Shown here piece after piece: positions 25,904 to 34,074 of a DNA stretch of 34,074 nucleotides. The notes under the pieces are model-generated. The model searched no databases, had not been told where the DNA came from, and saw only the letters and a list, made by a program, of their open reading frames with translations. Each line of letters starts with the position of its first letter. Position 1 is the first letter of the stretch. The translations under genes were made by a program, and so were the position numbers. The stretch comes from Candidatus Neomarinimicrobiota bacterium (GTDB lineage: Bacteria; Fidelibacterota; UBA8477; JABMPR01), in NCBI GenBank assembly GCA_016784545.1, contig JADHUM010000052.1:1-34074 (forward strand), written 5' to 3'.

Positions 25904-26995
25904 TTGGGCTTAGTTTCTCTCATAGATCGATATCTGATCCGAGCTTTTTTTTCTACCATGTGGACCGTTCTTGTTGGTCTGGTAGGTATTTTCACCATTG
26001 CTGATTTTGTGGAAAAGATTGACAACTTTGTTGATGCCGGTGCTGGCGCCAATCTGATGCTTGTCTATTACGGCTATAGCCTGCCTTACTTCATTGATAT
26101 GGCTCTGCCCATGAGTATGCTCCTGGCCACAGTCTTCTCTCTGGGGACCCTCAATAAGAACTATGAAATTGCCGCCATGCGTGCTTCTGGAATTAGCATG
26201 CTCAGGATTGCACGCCCCCTGCTGCTTCTGGGTCTCTTTTTTACCATTTTCCAGTTTATTTTTCAAAATCTTGTGGTCATGCCTTTCAATCATCAGCAGA
26301 AAGAGATCACCCGCAATATATTAAAACCGAAGAAAAGTCCCCGGAAAATGAAAGAGGTGGTTCGCCAGGATATAAACGGCAATATCATGGTTATCAAATC
26401 CTATGATGTCCCGAACAATAGTTGCACTGATGTTTCAATCCTGGCCTATCAGGACTCTGGGATTACAGAACGATGGGATTATGCAAAGCTGCAGTGGGTT
26501 GATTCTCTCCAGGCCTGGAATAAATCTGAAGGTTTAAATCGTCGCTTTGATGCTGCTGGAAAATTATTGTTTTCAGAGATGAGTCTCAGCGATGAGCTCC
26601 CTATTACGCTCACTCCCGTGGATATTGTTAAGGAGCAAATCAGACCCAACGAAATGAATGTTTTTCAACTTGTGGACTTTATTGAGAAGAAAAAACTGCT
26701 AGGGCTCAATCCCCATCGCTGGGTAGTAGACTTCCACTTCAAACTGGCTTTTGTCATGACCGGTTTTATTGTGATTTTTCTGGGTATCAGCTTTGCCTTG
26801 CAAGGCACCAGGGAGAATCTTGCTGTGGGGGTGGGTAAGAGTGTGATTGCGCTCTTTATATATTATATCCTGCTTATTGGCGGACAGAAAGTCGGTTACA
26901 ATAGCTCGATGCATCCAGCTTTTGCAGTGTGGTTTGGAAATGTTGTTCTATTTATTGCAGGGGGCTGGCTGTTTTACCAAACAGCTAAGAAGTAA
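25904..26995 (+). CDS. LptF/LptG-family permease (YjgP/YjgQ)
   Basis: A 363-residue inner-membrane subunit of the LPS export ABC transporter LptB2FG. DRYLIRAFFSTM at the start and the three segments that follow, including LPYFIDMALPMSMLLATVFSLG and NKNYEIAAMRASGISM (the coupling region), are diagnostic. A periplasmic beta-jellyroll domain covers about 125-250, and three more transmembrane helices end the protein. The start is TTG at 25904, just before the conserved RY; an in-frame TAG at 25892 rules out anything much longer. Whether it is LptF or LptG cannot be told. Its partner is not in the window. Confidence 0.9.
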   Translation: MGLVSLIDRYLIRAFFSTMWTVLVGLVGIFTIADFVEKIDNFVDAGAGANLMLVYYGYSLPYFIDMALPMSMLLATVFSLGTLNKNYEIAAMRASGISMLRIARPLLLLGLFFTIFQFIFQNLVVMPFNHQQKEITRNILKPKKSPRKMKEVVRQDINGNIMVIKSYDVPNNSCTDVSILAYQDSGITERWDYAKLQWVDSLQAWNKSEGLNRRFDAAGKLLFSEMSLSDELPITLTPVDIVKEQIRPNEMNVFQLVDFIEKKKLLGLNPHRWVVDFHFKLAFVMTGFIVIFLGISFALQGTRENLAVGVGKSVIALFIYYILLIGGQKVGYNSSMHPAFAVWFGNVVLFIAGGWLFYQTAKK

Positions 26996-27038
26996 CACTC
27001 AACTGATACTCCCGCACCAGTTGAGTGCACTCATTTTT
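26996..27038 (+). terminator. Perfect 10-bp hairpin followed by a T-run
   Basis: CACTCAACTG (26996-27005) pairs exactly with CAGTTGAGTG (27018-27027) across a 12-base loop, right after the LptF/G stop codon. TTTTT follows at 27034-27038, six bases from the stem, farther than in a textbook intrinsic terminator. It lies between convergent genes and probably ends the CNNM-Lpt transcript. Confidence 0.6.
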
Positions 27039-27043
27039 ATAAA

Positions 27044-27247
27044 TTAAGCCTCTGTTTTGAGCGAGCAGGTGTTTACTCCAAAAATGGCCCAGATGGGACA
27101 AAAGTTGATGAGTCCTGTAACCAGAGGTATTAAACCAGTCAGCGCCCAGTAGCGTGCATTGCCTTCGAGAAAAAAGAAAAGGCTAAACAAGCCGAGTGCT
27201 AGAACAAGGCGTACTATTTTATCAATTTTACCCACATTTTTTTTCAT
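27044..27247 (-). CDS. DUF2892 family small membrane protein
   Basis: A 67-residue protein with two hydrophobic helices. KKNVGKIDKIVRLVLAL is the typical DUF2892 opening, and LTGLIPLVTGLINFCPIWAI the second helix with its conserved CP; NTC follows. In YgaP-type proteins this domain anchors a rhodanese; here it stands alone, as is common. The cysteine pair could take part in sulfur or redox chemistry, but this is unproven. GGAA lies upstream of the ATG. It is monocistronic by position. Confidence 0.85.
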   Translation of the reverse strand: MKKNVGKIDKIVRLVLALGLFSLFFFLEGNARYWALTGLIPLVTGLINFCPIWAIFGVNTCSLKTEA

Positions 27248-27338
27248 GCTTATTTCCTCTTGATAGTTAAGTGAACTGAATTGTCACCCCTGGTGATTAC
27301 TGGTATCTGAAGCAGCTGAAAACTTCCAGCTTTAATTT

Positions 27339-28712
27339 TTAACGTTTAAACTGAAAACTTATCCCAAATTCAATGCCTTCAGCATTGGCAAACGACATAC
27401 CCCCCAAGAGTTTCAAAGCGAGGTCAGCATCAAACCAGATGAGGTGAACTCCAGCACCTACAGATGCTTCCCGGCCATAAGGACCTCCAAAGGCTATGCC
27501 TGACCTGATGGGAATCATGCCGAAACGTATCCACTCGGCTGCTAGAGCCAGTCTCCATGATCGATCTGCAAAATAGTAATCATCCAAACCGGCTGAAAGA
27601 TCAGCCATGATAATAAAGTCTTCCTGGTACTGATAGCTACCGCCTAAACGAAAGACCGCAGGATAATTCATGCGCATGCTATCTGGTCTGGGGACATCTT
27701 TTTCATCAAACTTGAACAAACTGTCCGAATTTGCAAGCGCTCCAGTCACATTGACTCTTTCAAGGTCCAATGAATACAAAGTGCTCGCTGAAAATTGTGA
27801 GCTGTCTGAAGAAATCTGTAATAGATCACGTATAGGAACAATAGCCTCAATAATTCCGATGTTCTTGGCAATAAAATTATCATCATTACCCCAGTTGATG
27901 AAGCCAATCACATTATTAATTGCTAAACCAAACTGCCAGTTGTTAATTTTTCTCGTATTAAATCCCACGTCAACACCCAGGCCATTTCCACCGATTGCCC
28001 TGGTATAGCGGTAAAAACCATCAGATTGGAGACCGGTTGCCCGGGTACTAAATGCACCTCCTGAGGAATCCACGCCAGCAAAGCCAATCCCAGCCAGATA
28101 TTTTATGGTTGCCCCCACATTATATTTTTCAAAGGGTATGGCGAAGGAGAAGCCAAAATTGGTCACCATTAGAAGATCCTGACTCACAGATAGATCCAGA
28201 GAATGACCAATCTGATTCCCTTCCAGAACCATTTCAAACAGGCCCAGGGGTAACGAATTCTGCATGTAATACTCAACACCAGAGGTGAAAGCATAATTTC
28301 CCATGGATACATTCAATATGGGAAGGGGAACACTCACACCCAGACCAAATGCGAACCCATCTTTTGTGAGTTCGGAAAGTAGATATTCTTTATGTGTTTT
28401 ATCGCTTCCCGGCATCTTCGTCTCGAGATCAAAGGGATCTCCATTCCGGTCACCTGAGAAATATTTGTTAAACAGGGCGAGTGACATGAAATTATTGAAG
28501 GCTGTAATTTTGAAATCCAAAAGATCGGCACTAAAGGTAAGATCTTCTGTATATCCCAGATTGGCAGGGTTGTATCCAATTGAGGAAATTCCCCTCGAGC
28601 TCACCGTATACGCATTACAAAGCCCAAGCCCTCGAGCATCAATATGTGCCTGACCAAAACCGAGATTCAGTCCAAGACCAGCCAGAAGCACGATTTTAAA
28701 GAAATTTCTCAT
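27339..28712 (-). CDS. Outer-membrane beta-barrel protein (DUF5723/PorV-like)
   Basis: A 457-residue exported protein. The signal peptide ends near GFGQA (about residue 21-22). The mature start DARGLGLCNAYTVSSRGISS, then IGYNPANLGY, is the hallmark of FCB-group FadL-like barrels (PorV, DUF5723). The rest alternates amphipathic strands with short turns and loops, ending in GIEFGISFQFKR, close to an outer-membrane C-terminal strand. Relatives work in lipid transport or as part of the type IX secretion shuttle; which applies is unknown. The ATG overlaps the stop of the large lipoprotein gene (ATGA), so the two are probably translated together and may form one complex. Confidence 0.8.
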   Translation of the reverse strand: MRNFFKIVLLAGLGLNLGFGQAHIDARGLGLCNAYTVSSRGISSIGYNPANLGYTEDLTFSADLLDFKITAFNNFMSLALFNKYFSGDRNGDPFDLETKMPGSDKTHKEYLLSELTKDGFAFGLGVSVPLPILNVSMGNYAFTSGVEYYMQNSLPLGLFEMVLEGNQIGHSLDLSVSQDLLMVTNFGFSFAIPFEKYNVGATIKYLAGIGFAGVDSSGGAFSTRATGLQSDGFYRYTRAIGGNGLGVDVGFNTRKINNWQFGLAINNVIGFINWGNDDNFIAKNIGIIEAIVPIRDLLQISSDSSQFSASTLYSLDLERVNVTGALANSDSLFKFDEKDVPRPDSMRMNYPAVFRLGGSYQYQEDFIIMADLSAGLDDYYFADRSWRLALAAEWIRFGMIPIRSGIAFGGPYGREASVGAGVHLIWFDADLALKLLGGMSFANAEGIEFGISFQFKR

Positions 28713-31678
28713 TCTGATGTTTCCCCTCCAGAACCAAACATGGGTCCTGAATTCAGAAGAAATTCCATATAAGCGGTGACATCGATTCCAGCAGAAAAGG
28801 GCAACAGAGCAGGATTCGGAGTTTCCGAAATCAGGAATTTGATGGCTATATAATGGGGTTTATCCTCAATCAGCCATCCTAATTCTCCATAGGGAGTGGC
28901 GTCCAGCATGAGTAGCAAATGTTTATTGTCCTCACTCAATGTCAAATTATACAAACTGTCAGCCACGGTGGGGTATTCTAAACCTGCAATCGCCATTGCT
29001 GCTTCTACGTTGGTAAAGCCGCTGTCTGATCTTCCGATGATAAAAGTATCCAGCATGGCGTATTTATGATGTTTGAGTGTTCCATAAGTTGAGTCTGCAT
29101 CATCCTCCGTCAGGTTGAAATCGGAAGAATTTGAGAATCGACCAAATCCTTCCTGCCCCGGGATGGCCAACCCCGTAATAGGATCGGTCACAGCAGCTGG
29201 AACCTTTAATTCCAGCGTTCTTACCACCGGATGGATAATCAGTGTATCCAGATTGAGTCCGACTGTGTCTATGGTCCCATCAAGATCACGATCCGCTGCT
29301 ATAAAAACCTGGTTTTCAACTGAATTATAGAAGGGGAAATAAGGAATATCAGAAACTAGAATTCGCATTTCAAATTCCAGTCCAATATCACTATAAATAG
29401 TAGTTTTGATGTTGGAGCTTAGCAACATATCTGACTCATCCGGCACACCATTGTCACCTACCAACTGCTTTATGGTCGTTGAATCCAAGGCATCCATGGG
29501 TGTGAAGGTTGGCGACAGGAATTGCACACCACCCCCGGCTATGCTCAGATAAAATGGAATTTCAAAACGCCAGGTTCCTGAAATCTCAGCCCCTGCTGTA
29601 ATGGATGTCAATCCATCAGGTGTAATTTGGGCATCTCCTCCAACTGAAACGATACTGGGCATCATGGCCATGAGGTTGACGATATTATTATCTTCAGGGA
29701 AGTGCTGGACAATAGACTCATCTTCGCCCACAGTTCGCCGAACATAATCACGACTAATTCTAATCTCTGTGGACACCGGTGTTTCTGGTGAGCCTGCTTG
29801 AAAATTTACTGAGTCTGGATCCAGAGCAACTACAACACTGTCACCATCTCTGAAACCTTTCACCTTAAGGCCTAAGCCTGGAGAAACACCGAACTCATTG
29901 TTCATGGTGATGGCAAGAATTGCCTCCCCGAATGTGACGCCACCAACGAGTCCAGGTAGACTCAGCGGCTGTTCTTGATTACTCAATCCAAAATTAATAT
30001 CAAAGAGTCCCACCAGGTCTTCAATTCGTAGCGATGTCATCAGAACATTGACATCAATGGCCATTTCATCTGGTGGTGGATAGGGAATGGTTGTTGGGCC
30101 CCCATCAGAGCTAAATTGTATCTCTGTCTCTATAAGTATTGAATCCAGAGGCGTATCATCCCCTGTAAGGTTACTAAGCAGGTGACCATCCAACACTACC
30201 ACAGTATCTGCCGTTTCTCCATCAGGCAATGAGAAGGTTAAAATTTCATAGCTTCCAGCATCCAAACTGTCTTGATGCTCATAAAAGTTCCTGAGTTTGA
30301 TCCGCAAAACATCAATATCCAGACCCATTTGATTTTCCAGTGAAATACTCAGGCGATTGGTGTCCGGGTCATCCACATTGTCTTTAAATGTGGCTTTCAC
30401 GATTTGGACGCTGAAGGCAGCGTCAGGCGAAGTAGTATTCATGTCCTGGTATATGGACATGGTGGTGTCACGCATATTGATGTTAAAACTCTCAAAGCCA
30501 TCAATATCAAGTGAAAAATTGTAATGAAAGAAGGGGTTCACGCCCATAGGGAATTCCAGAGTATCACCATCGTTTGAATTAATGGTTCCGCCAAATTCAA
30601 ATATGAGACTATCATAGAGGGCTACACCGTCAAGCGAAGAGACTTTTACACTATCTTCACCCTCTCGCATATATTCGGAAATACTCTCAAAGAGGTGATT
30701 ATGTAAGGTATCCCGCTTACTACCATCAGCACTTTTTGTGTATACAAGTAATCCAATGTTTGAAGAAGTCAGTGGCAATTGACTATTGATGGTTGAGGCA
30801 ATCGAACCGGTGGAAATCTTGACTGATTCAAAACTTTCAATGGGAACATCTGCCGGCAGTGTTGCAGGGTCTGGCAACAGCGCATAAGCCTCTCTGATTC
30901 CTGGAAGCGGTGTGTCGGGGATTTCAATTGTGGCGCCAGTTGGAACAGCTGGGACAGAGATGATATCTTCGCAGGTAAATGTTTCGGGGAAGGTACCACA
31001 ATCTATGCAACCGCCCAAATCTGCGTTGCTTGCCACGCTCACTTCTATTTCGTGAACATAGCCCGGCAACATGACATCCTGGGTAGCGTTCAGGTTTGAG
31101 TCAGCATCGCCAAAAGTAAAGTTGACAGTCACTGAACGTCTGGCATTTAGATCATCGCAGGTCGATGCGGGAATAGTGTCATTTGTATATGGGGGATAAT
31201 TAAATCCCATGTCGGTCATGTAAAAAATTGTATCAACCGGTCCCAGATGAATACCCTCATCTAGCGTGGCAGGTAGAATGGATCCAATATCAATTGGTCC
31301 AACACCCAGGGCCATAGGGTCCTGGGCGGGGATGACAAACATATCTTCGGGGAGGGTTATTGGTGGTAAGTCATTCTCAAGAGTGATATACAAACCACCA
31401 GGATAATCAGCCAGGGTATCGGGCAGTAAAATATCCATGATCCCATCACCATCTGTATCTACAGAATCACCATACACCTGAATGGTCCCCGTGGTATCAG
31501 ATGTTAGTAAACCGTCAAAGGGATAAATATCAGAAACCAGAGGAATGGTCAGTGTCATTTGCCAGGTTGGCATCACCACTTTGGTGGGAAGTCCAAAATC
31601 ACACTGCATGACAAGAAAGCCCCACAATGCAGCCAGGAGTATACCCGCTAACCGATCTCTAAGTTTTCGAAATTTGAT
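28709..31678 (-). CDS. Large (989-residue) predicted surface lipoprotein, unknown function
   Basis: No known family recognised. A TTG start at 31627 gives 972 residues and a useless N terminus. The frame continues upstream through IKFRKLRDRLAGILLAALWG and then LVMQC, a complete lipoprotein signal, to an ATC at 31678 that has AAAGG eight bases ahead; ATC is therefore the likely start, with the lipid cysteine near residue 26. The mature part is strand-rich, acidic and repetitive, with DTDGDG and DRDLDG motifs that could bind calcium, and a CIDCGTFPETFTC cysteine cluster. It follows the ahcY stop directly and overlaps the barrel gene. Probably exposed at the outer membrane. Confidence 0.7.
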   Translation of the reverse strand: MKFRKLRDRLAGILLAALWGFLVMQCDFGLPTKVVMPTWQMTLTIPLVSDIYPFDGLLTSDTTGTIQVYGDSVDTDGDGIMDILLPDTLADYPGGLYITLENDLPPITLPEDMFVIPAQDPMALGVGPIDIGSILPATLDEGIHLGPVDTIFYMTDMGFNYPPYTNDTIPASTCDDLNARRSVTVNFTFGDADSNLNATQDVMLPGYVHEIEVSVASNADLGGCIDCGTFPETFTCEDIISVPAVPTGATIEIPDTPLPGIREAYALLPDPATLPADVPIESFESVKISTGSIASTINSQLPLTSSNIGLLVYTKSADGSKRDTLHNHLFESISEYMREGEDSVKVSSLDGVALYDSLIFEFGGTINSNDGDTLEFPMGVNPFFHYNFSLDIDGFESFNINMRDTTMSIYQDMNTTSPDAAFSVQIVKATFKDNVDDPDTNRLSISLENQMGLDIDVLRIKLRNFYEHQDSLDAGSYEILTFSLPDGETADTVVVLDGHLLSNLTGDDTPLDSILIETEIQFSSDGGPTTIPYPPPDEMAIDVNVLMTSLRIEDLVGLFDINFGLSNQEQPLSLPGLVGGVTFGEAILAITMNNEFGVSPGLGLKVKGFRDGDSVVVALDPDSVNFQAGSPETPVSTEIRISRDYVRRTVGEDESIVQHFPEDNNIVNLMAMMPSIVSVGGDAQITPDGLTSITAGAEISGTWRFEIPFYLSIAGGGVQFLSPTFTPMDALDSTTIKQLVGDNGVPDESDMLLSSNIKTTIYSDIGLEFEMRILVSDIPYFPFYNSVENQVFIAADRDLDGTIDTVGLNLDTLIIHPVVRTLELKVPAAVTDPITGLAIPGQEGFGRFSNSSDFNLTEDDADSTYGTLKHHKYAMLDTFIIGRSDSGFTNVEAAMAIAGLEYPTVADSLYNLTLSEDNKHLLLMLDATPYGELGWLIEDKPHYIAIKFLISETPNPALLPFSAGIDVTAYMEFLLNSGPMFGSGGETSE

Positions 31679-31693
31679 AGGAATAACCTTTCT

Positions 31694-32992
31694 CTAATAC
31701 CTGTAATGCTCAGGTTTAAAGGGACCTTCTTTCTTAAGACCAAGATACTCAGCCTGATCATCAGAAAGTGTGGTCAGCTTAGCATCAAGATGAGCCAGGT
31801 GCAGTCTGGCCACTTCTTCATCCAACTCCTTGGAAAGTACTTGAACACCATCTGCAACGGTACCTTCATAAAGTGCCATCTGAGCCAGCACCTGATTGGT
31901 AAACGACGTGGACATGACAAAGGATGAGTGGCCCGTTGCATTACCAAGATTAACAAGACGTCCACGGGAAAGCAGGACCAATGATTTGCCATCAGGAAAC
32001 TCAAAACGATCAACCTGGGGTTTGATATTGGTTTCAGTGATATCATCGTGGTTCTCTAACCAGGCCACATCAATCTCATGATCAAAATGACCAATATTGG
32101 CCAGGATGGCATTATCCTTCATCTTTTCCATGTGTTCACCGCGGATCACATCTTTACAGCCAGTGGTGGTAACAAAGATATCACCAAATTCAGCAGCCTC
32201 TTCCATGGTCACAACGGCGTAGCCTTCCATGGCGGCTTGTAAGGCACAGATGGGATCAATTTCAGTGACGAATACCTGAGCCCCATAACCTGCCATAGAC
32301 TGGGCTGAGCCCTTGCCTACATCTCCATAACCGGCTACTACAATCTTCTTACCCGCCAGCATGATATCGGTACCACGTTTGATACCATCAGCCAGAGATT
32401 CACGACAACCGTACTTGTTATCAAATTTGGATTTAGTCACGGAGTCATTTACGTTGATGGCCGGGAAGGGTAATCCCCCCTCTTCCATCAACTGATAGAG
32501 TCGATGAACCCCTGTGGTGGTTTCTTCAGAGACACCCTTGATCTGGGCATGCCATTCAGGATGTTGCTCCAGAATAACCTGTGTCAGATCGCCACCATCA
32601 TCCAGCAGGAGATTGGGACCTTTGCCATCAAAGCCCAGCGTCTGATCAATACACCACCAGTATTCTTCTTCTGTCTCACCCTTCCAGGAAAAGACAGGGA
32701 CACCTGTAGCAGCAATAGCTGCTGCTGCATGATCCTGGGTTGAGTAAATATTGCAGCTGGACCAGCGCACTTCAGCACCAAGATCAGTAAGCGTTTCAAT
32801 CAAGACGGCAGTTTGGATGGTCATATGGATACAACCAGCAATGCGGGCACCCTCAAGTGGTTTTGAATCTCCATACCGTTTTCTTAGCTCCATGAGACCT
32901 GGCATCTCTTTTTCTGCCAGAAACATCTCATCACGGCCAAAGGCGGCCAGGTTTATGTCAGCTATTTTGTAATCTATCGTCTTTGTTTCCAT
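31694..32992 (-). CDS. ahcY: Adenosylhomocysteinase (S-adenosyl-L-homocysteine hydrolase)
   Basis: Splits S-adenosylhomocysteine to adenosine and homocysteine, removing the product inhibitor of methyltransferases; NAD-dependent. The 432-residue protein is full length. Motifs: the substrate region [11 protein letters not shown] and [33 protein letters not shown], the Rossmann loop [23 protein letters not shown] and the C-terminal KPEHYRY, whose lysine and tyrosine contact NAD across the dimer. It lies directly downstream of metK across 71 bases, a common SAM-cycle pairing. Its stop TAG overlaps the ribosome-binding region of the large lipoprotein gene. Confidence 0.97.
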   Translation of the reverse strand: METKTIDYKIADINLAAFGRDEMFLAEKEMPGLMELRKRYGDSKPLEGARIAGCIHMTIQTAVLIETLTDLGAEVRWSSCNIYSTQDHAAAAIAATGVPVFSWKGETEEEYWWCIDQTLGFDGKGPNLLLDDGGDLTQVILEQHPEWHAQIKGVSEETTTGVHRLYQLMEEGGLPFPAINVNDSVTKSKFDNKYGCRESLADGIKRGTDIMLAGKKIVVAGYGDVGKGSAQSMAGYGAQVFVTEIDPICALQAAMEGYAVVTMEEAAEFGDIFVTTTGCKDVIRGEHMEKMKDNAILANIGHFDHEIDVAWLENHDDITETNIKPQVDRFEFPDGKSLVLLSRGRLVNLGNATGHSSFVMSTSFTNQVLAQMALYEGTVADGVQVLSKELDEEVARLHLAHLDAKLTTLSDDQAEYLGLKKEGPFKPEHYRY

Positions 32993-33014
32993 ATATTTTA
33001 ATTTAACCTTTATA

Positions 33015-33041
33015 ATTCTTTGCGCTCTCCGCGTTCTTCGC
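33015..33041 (-). repeat. Three degenerate 9-bp tandem units between metK and ahcY
   Basis: Read on the minus strand the units are GCGAAGAAC, GCGGAGAGC and GCAAAGAAT. CCGCG/CGCGG around the first unit can form a 5-bp hairpin. Similar GCGAAGAAC strings recur between genes in many environmental bacteria, as far as I recall. It may be a transcript-processing site or a neutral repeat. Confidence 0.4.
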
Positions 33042-33063
33042 GGTTAATGTCTTTTAGTTTTAC

Positions 33064-34074
33064 TTATTTTTTTAATGCTTGCGTGACTTCATCCGTCAGA
33101 TTGGTTTTTTCCCAGGGGAACTCATCACGGCCGAAATGACCATATGACGCAGTTTTTTCATAGATTGGTCGTTTCAATTTGAGGTGACTGATAATGGCAG
33201 CCGGCTTGAGTGGGAAGACTTCTCGCACCATGGCCTCGAGTTCAGCATTGCTATTCTCAGAAGTTCCATGGGAGTCTACCAAGATGGAGATAGGTTCTGC
33301 CACACCAATAGCATAGGCCAACTGTACTGTACAGCGTCGGGCAGCTTTGGCAGCCACGATATTCTTGGCAATATAGCGAGCCATATAAGTCGCTGAACGA
33401 TCCACTTTACTGGGATCTTTACCAGAGAAAGCGCCACCACCATGGGGAGCATAGCCGCCATAAGTATCCACAATAATTTTACGACCCGTTAAACCAGCAT
33501 CTCCCTGGGGTCCACCTACAACAAAACGACCTGTGGGGTTCACAAAAGTTTTAAGCGTGTCATAGTCTACCAGTTTCGCGGGCAGGACAGGTTTAATGAC
33601 ATGCTCCAGAACGTCATGATACATCTGGCCCTGGACATCGACACCGTCCTTATGCTGATTGGATATCACTACTGCGGTAATGGCTTCAGGCAAATGGGTC
33701 TCGGAGTTGTACTGGACCGTCACCTGAGATTTACCATCGGGATAGAGATAGGGTATCTTCCCGTTCTTGCGCACTTCAGCCATCCGTTTGGTCAGCTCGT
33801 GAGCTATGTAGATGGGCATGGGCATAAAGGCATCGGTTTCATCCGTGGCATAACCAAACATCATCCCCTGGTCACCAGCACCCTGCTCGTGAGTGTCATC
33901 GTCAACCCCCTGTGAGATATCCGGGGACTGCTTGTCAATACTTACCAGAACCGCACAGGTATTATAATCAAACCCGATGGCGGAATCGGTGTAACCAATT
34001 CGTTTTATGGTACCCCGGGCGATACGCTGTATATCTACATAGGCTGAGGTCGTGATCTCGCCACCCACCATGAC
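33064..34074 (-). CDS. metK: S-adenosylmethionine synthase, 5' end beyond the window
   Basis: Makes SAM from methionine and ATP. The reading frame is open to the last base (GTC before the first visible ATG), and the visible 336 residues begin at VMVGGEITT, so about 50 N-terminal residues lie outside; the family is about 385-395 long. Motifs: [16 protein letters not shown], the substrate loop region [10 protein letters not shown], and [20 protein letters not shown]. The C terminus is intact. It is the upstream gene of the metK-ahcY-lipoprotein-barrel series. Any SAM riboswitch would be outside the window. Confidence 0.96.
   Translation of the reverse strand, partial: VMVGGEITTSAYVDIQRIARGTIKRIGYTDSAIGFDYNTCAVLVSIDKQSPDISQGVDDDTHEQGAGDQGMMFGYATDETDAFMPMPIYIAHELTKRMAEVRKNGKIPYLYPDGKSQVTVQYNSETHLPEAITAVVISNQHKDGVDVQGQMYHDVLEHVIKPVLPAKLVDYDTLKTFVNPTGRFVVGGPQGDAGLTGRKIIVDTYGGYAPHGGGAFSGKDPSKVDRSATYMARYIAKNIVAAKAARRCTVQLAYAIGVAEPISILVDSHGTSENSNAELEAMVREVFPLKPAAIISHLKLKRPIYEKTASYGHFGRDEFPWEKTNLTDEVTQALKK

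Noticed and set aside
29241-31500. Large lipoprotein considered as an RTX or adhesin protein because of DxDxDG motifs
   Set aside because: Only two scattered motifs, no GGxGxD nonapeptide array and no type I secretion genes nearby.
31774-32046. 90-codon frame within ahcY on the same strand
   Set aside because: A frame-shifted reading of ahcY; ahcY is continuous and full length, so no frameshift is needed.
33015-33063. SAM or SAH riboswitch between metK and ahcY
   Set aside because: The gap is only 71 bases and shows only a 5-bp hairpin and short repeats; no recognisable SAM or SAH aptamer core.

Overview
The window looks like a chromosomal segment of a Gram-negative (diderm) bacterium of moderate GC content. 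An LptF/LptG-type LPS-export permease, three predicted lipoproteins, a FadL/PorV-like outer-membrane barrel and a CcmH-like protein point that way. The mix of FCB-type features (DUF3667, bifunctional nuclease with a UVR tail, a DUF5723-like barrel, a secreted protein with DxDxDG motifs) together with clear Shine-Dalgarno sites, which classical Bacteroidetes mostly lack, suggests a deep FCB lineage such as Marinimicrobia/Neomarinimicrobiota or a relative. That placement is inference from gene content. No phage, transposon, CRISPR or toxin island was seen; most of the window is ordinary core genome, tightly packed.

Layout. 1-604: a non-coding stretch with one intact tRNA-Thr(CGT), flanked by what look like two broken copies of the same tRNA, each interrupted by short palindromic sequence. 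605-1552 (-): YgbA-family protein and a GNAT acetyltransferase. 1742-6002 (+): carA-carB. 6095-9226 (+): monoacylglycerol-lipase-like hydrolase, glycerol kinase and a YwaF/TMEM164-like membrane protein, a plausible glycerolipid group. 9233-10141 (-): PilM-like orphan. 10383-11597 (+): manA. 11603-13108 (-): DUF3667 protein and a possible DUF4390 protein. 13190-15887 (+): small GNAT, then an operon of an exported coiled-coil protein, a lipoprotein with YD-like repeats and a DJ-1/PfpI protein. 15889-18027 (-): PfkB kinase and a lipoprotein alpha/beta hydrolase. 18139-18642 (+): CcmH-like protein. 18645-19244 (-): bifunctional nuclease. 19378-24461 (-): CMD-family protein, murQ, phosphohexomutase, type 2 IPP isomerase and short-chain prenyl synthase, joining cell-wall recycling, sugar-nucleotide and isoprenoid precursor supply. 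24691-26995 (+): CNNM/CBS transporter and LptF/G permease, closed by a perfect hairpin. 27044-27247 (-): DUF2892. 27339-34074 (-): metK (cut by the window edge), ahcY, a 989-residue surface lipoprotein and an outer-membrane barrel, the last two overlapping by ATGA.

Most worth a second look: the fragmented tRNA-Thr copies; two genes whose protein logic and Shine-Dalgarno position point to ATT or ATC as start codon (13190 and 31678); the giant lipoprotein/barrel pair behind the SAM-cycle genes; the lipase-glpK-TMEM164-like group; and the orphan CcmH-like protein with adjacent cysteines. No clearly new defence or mobile system was found.
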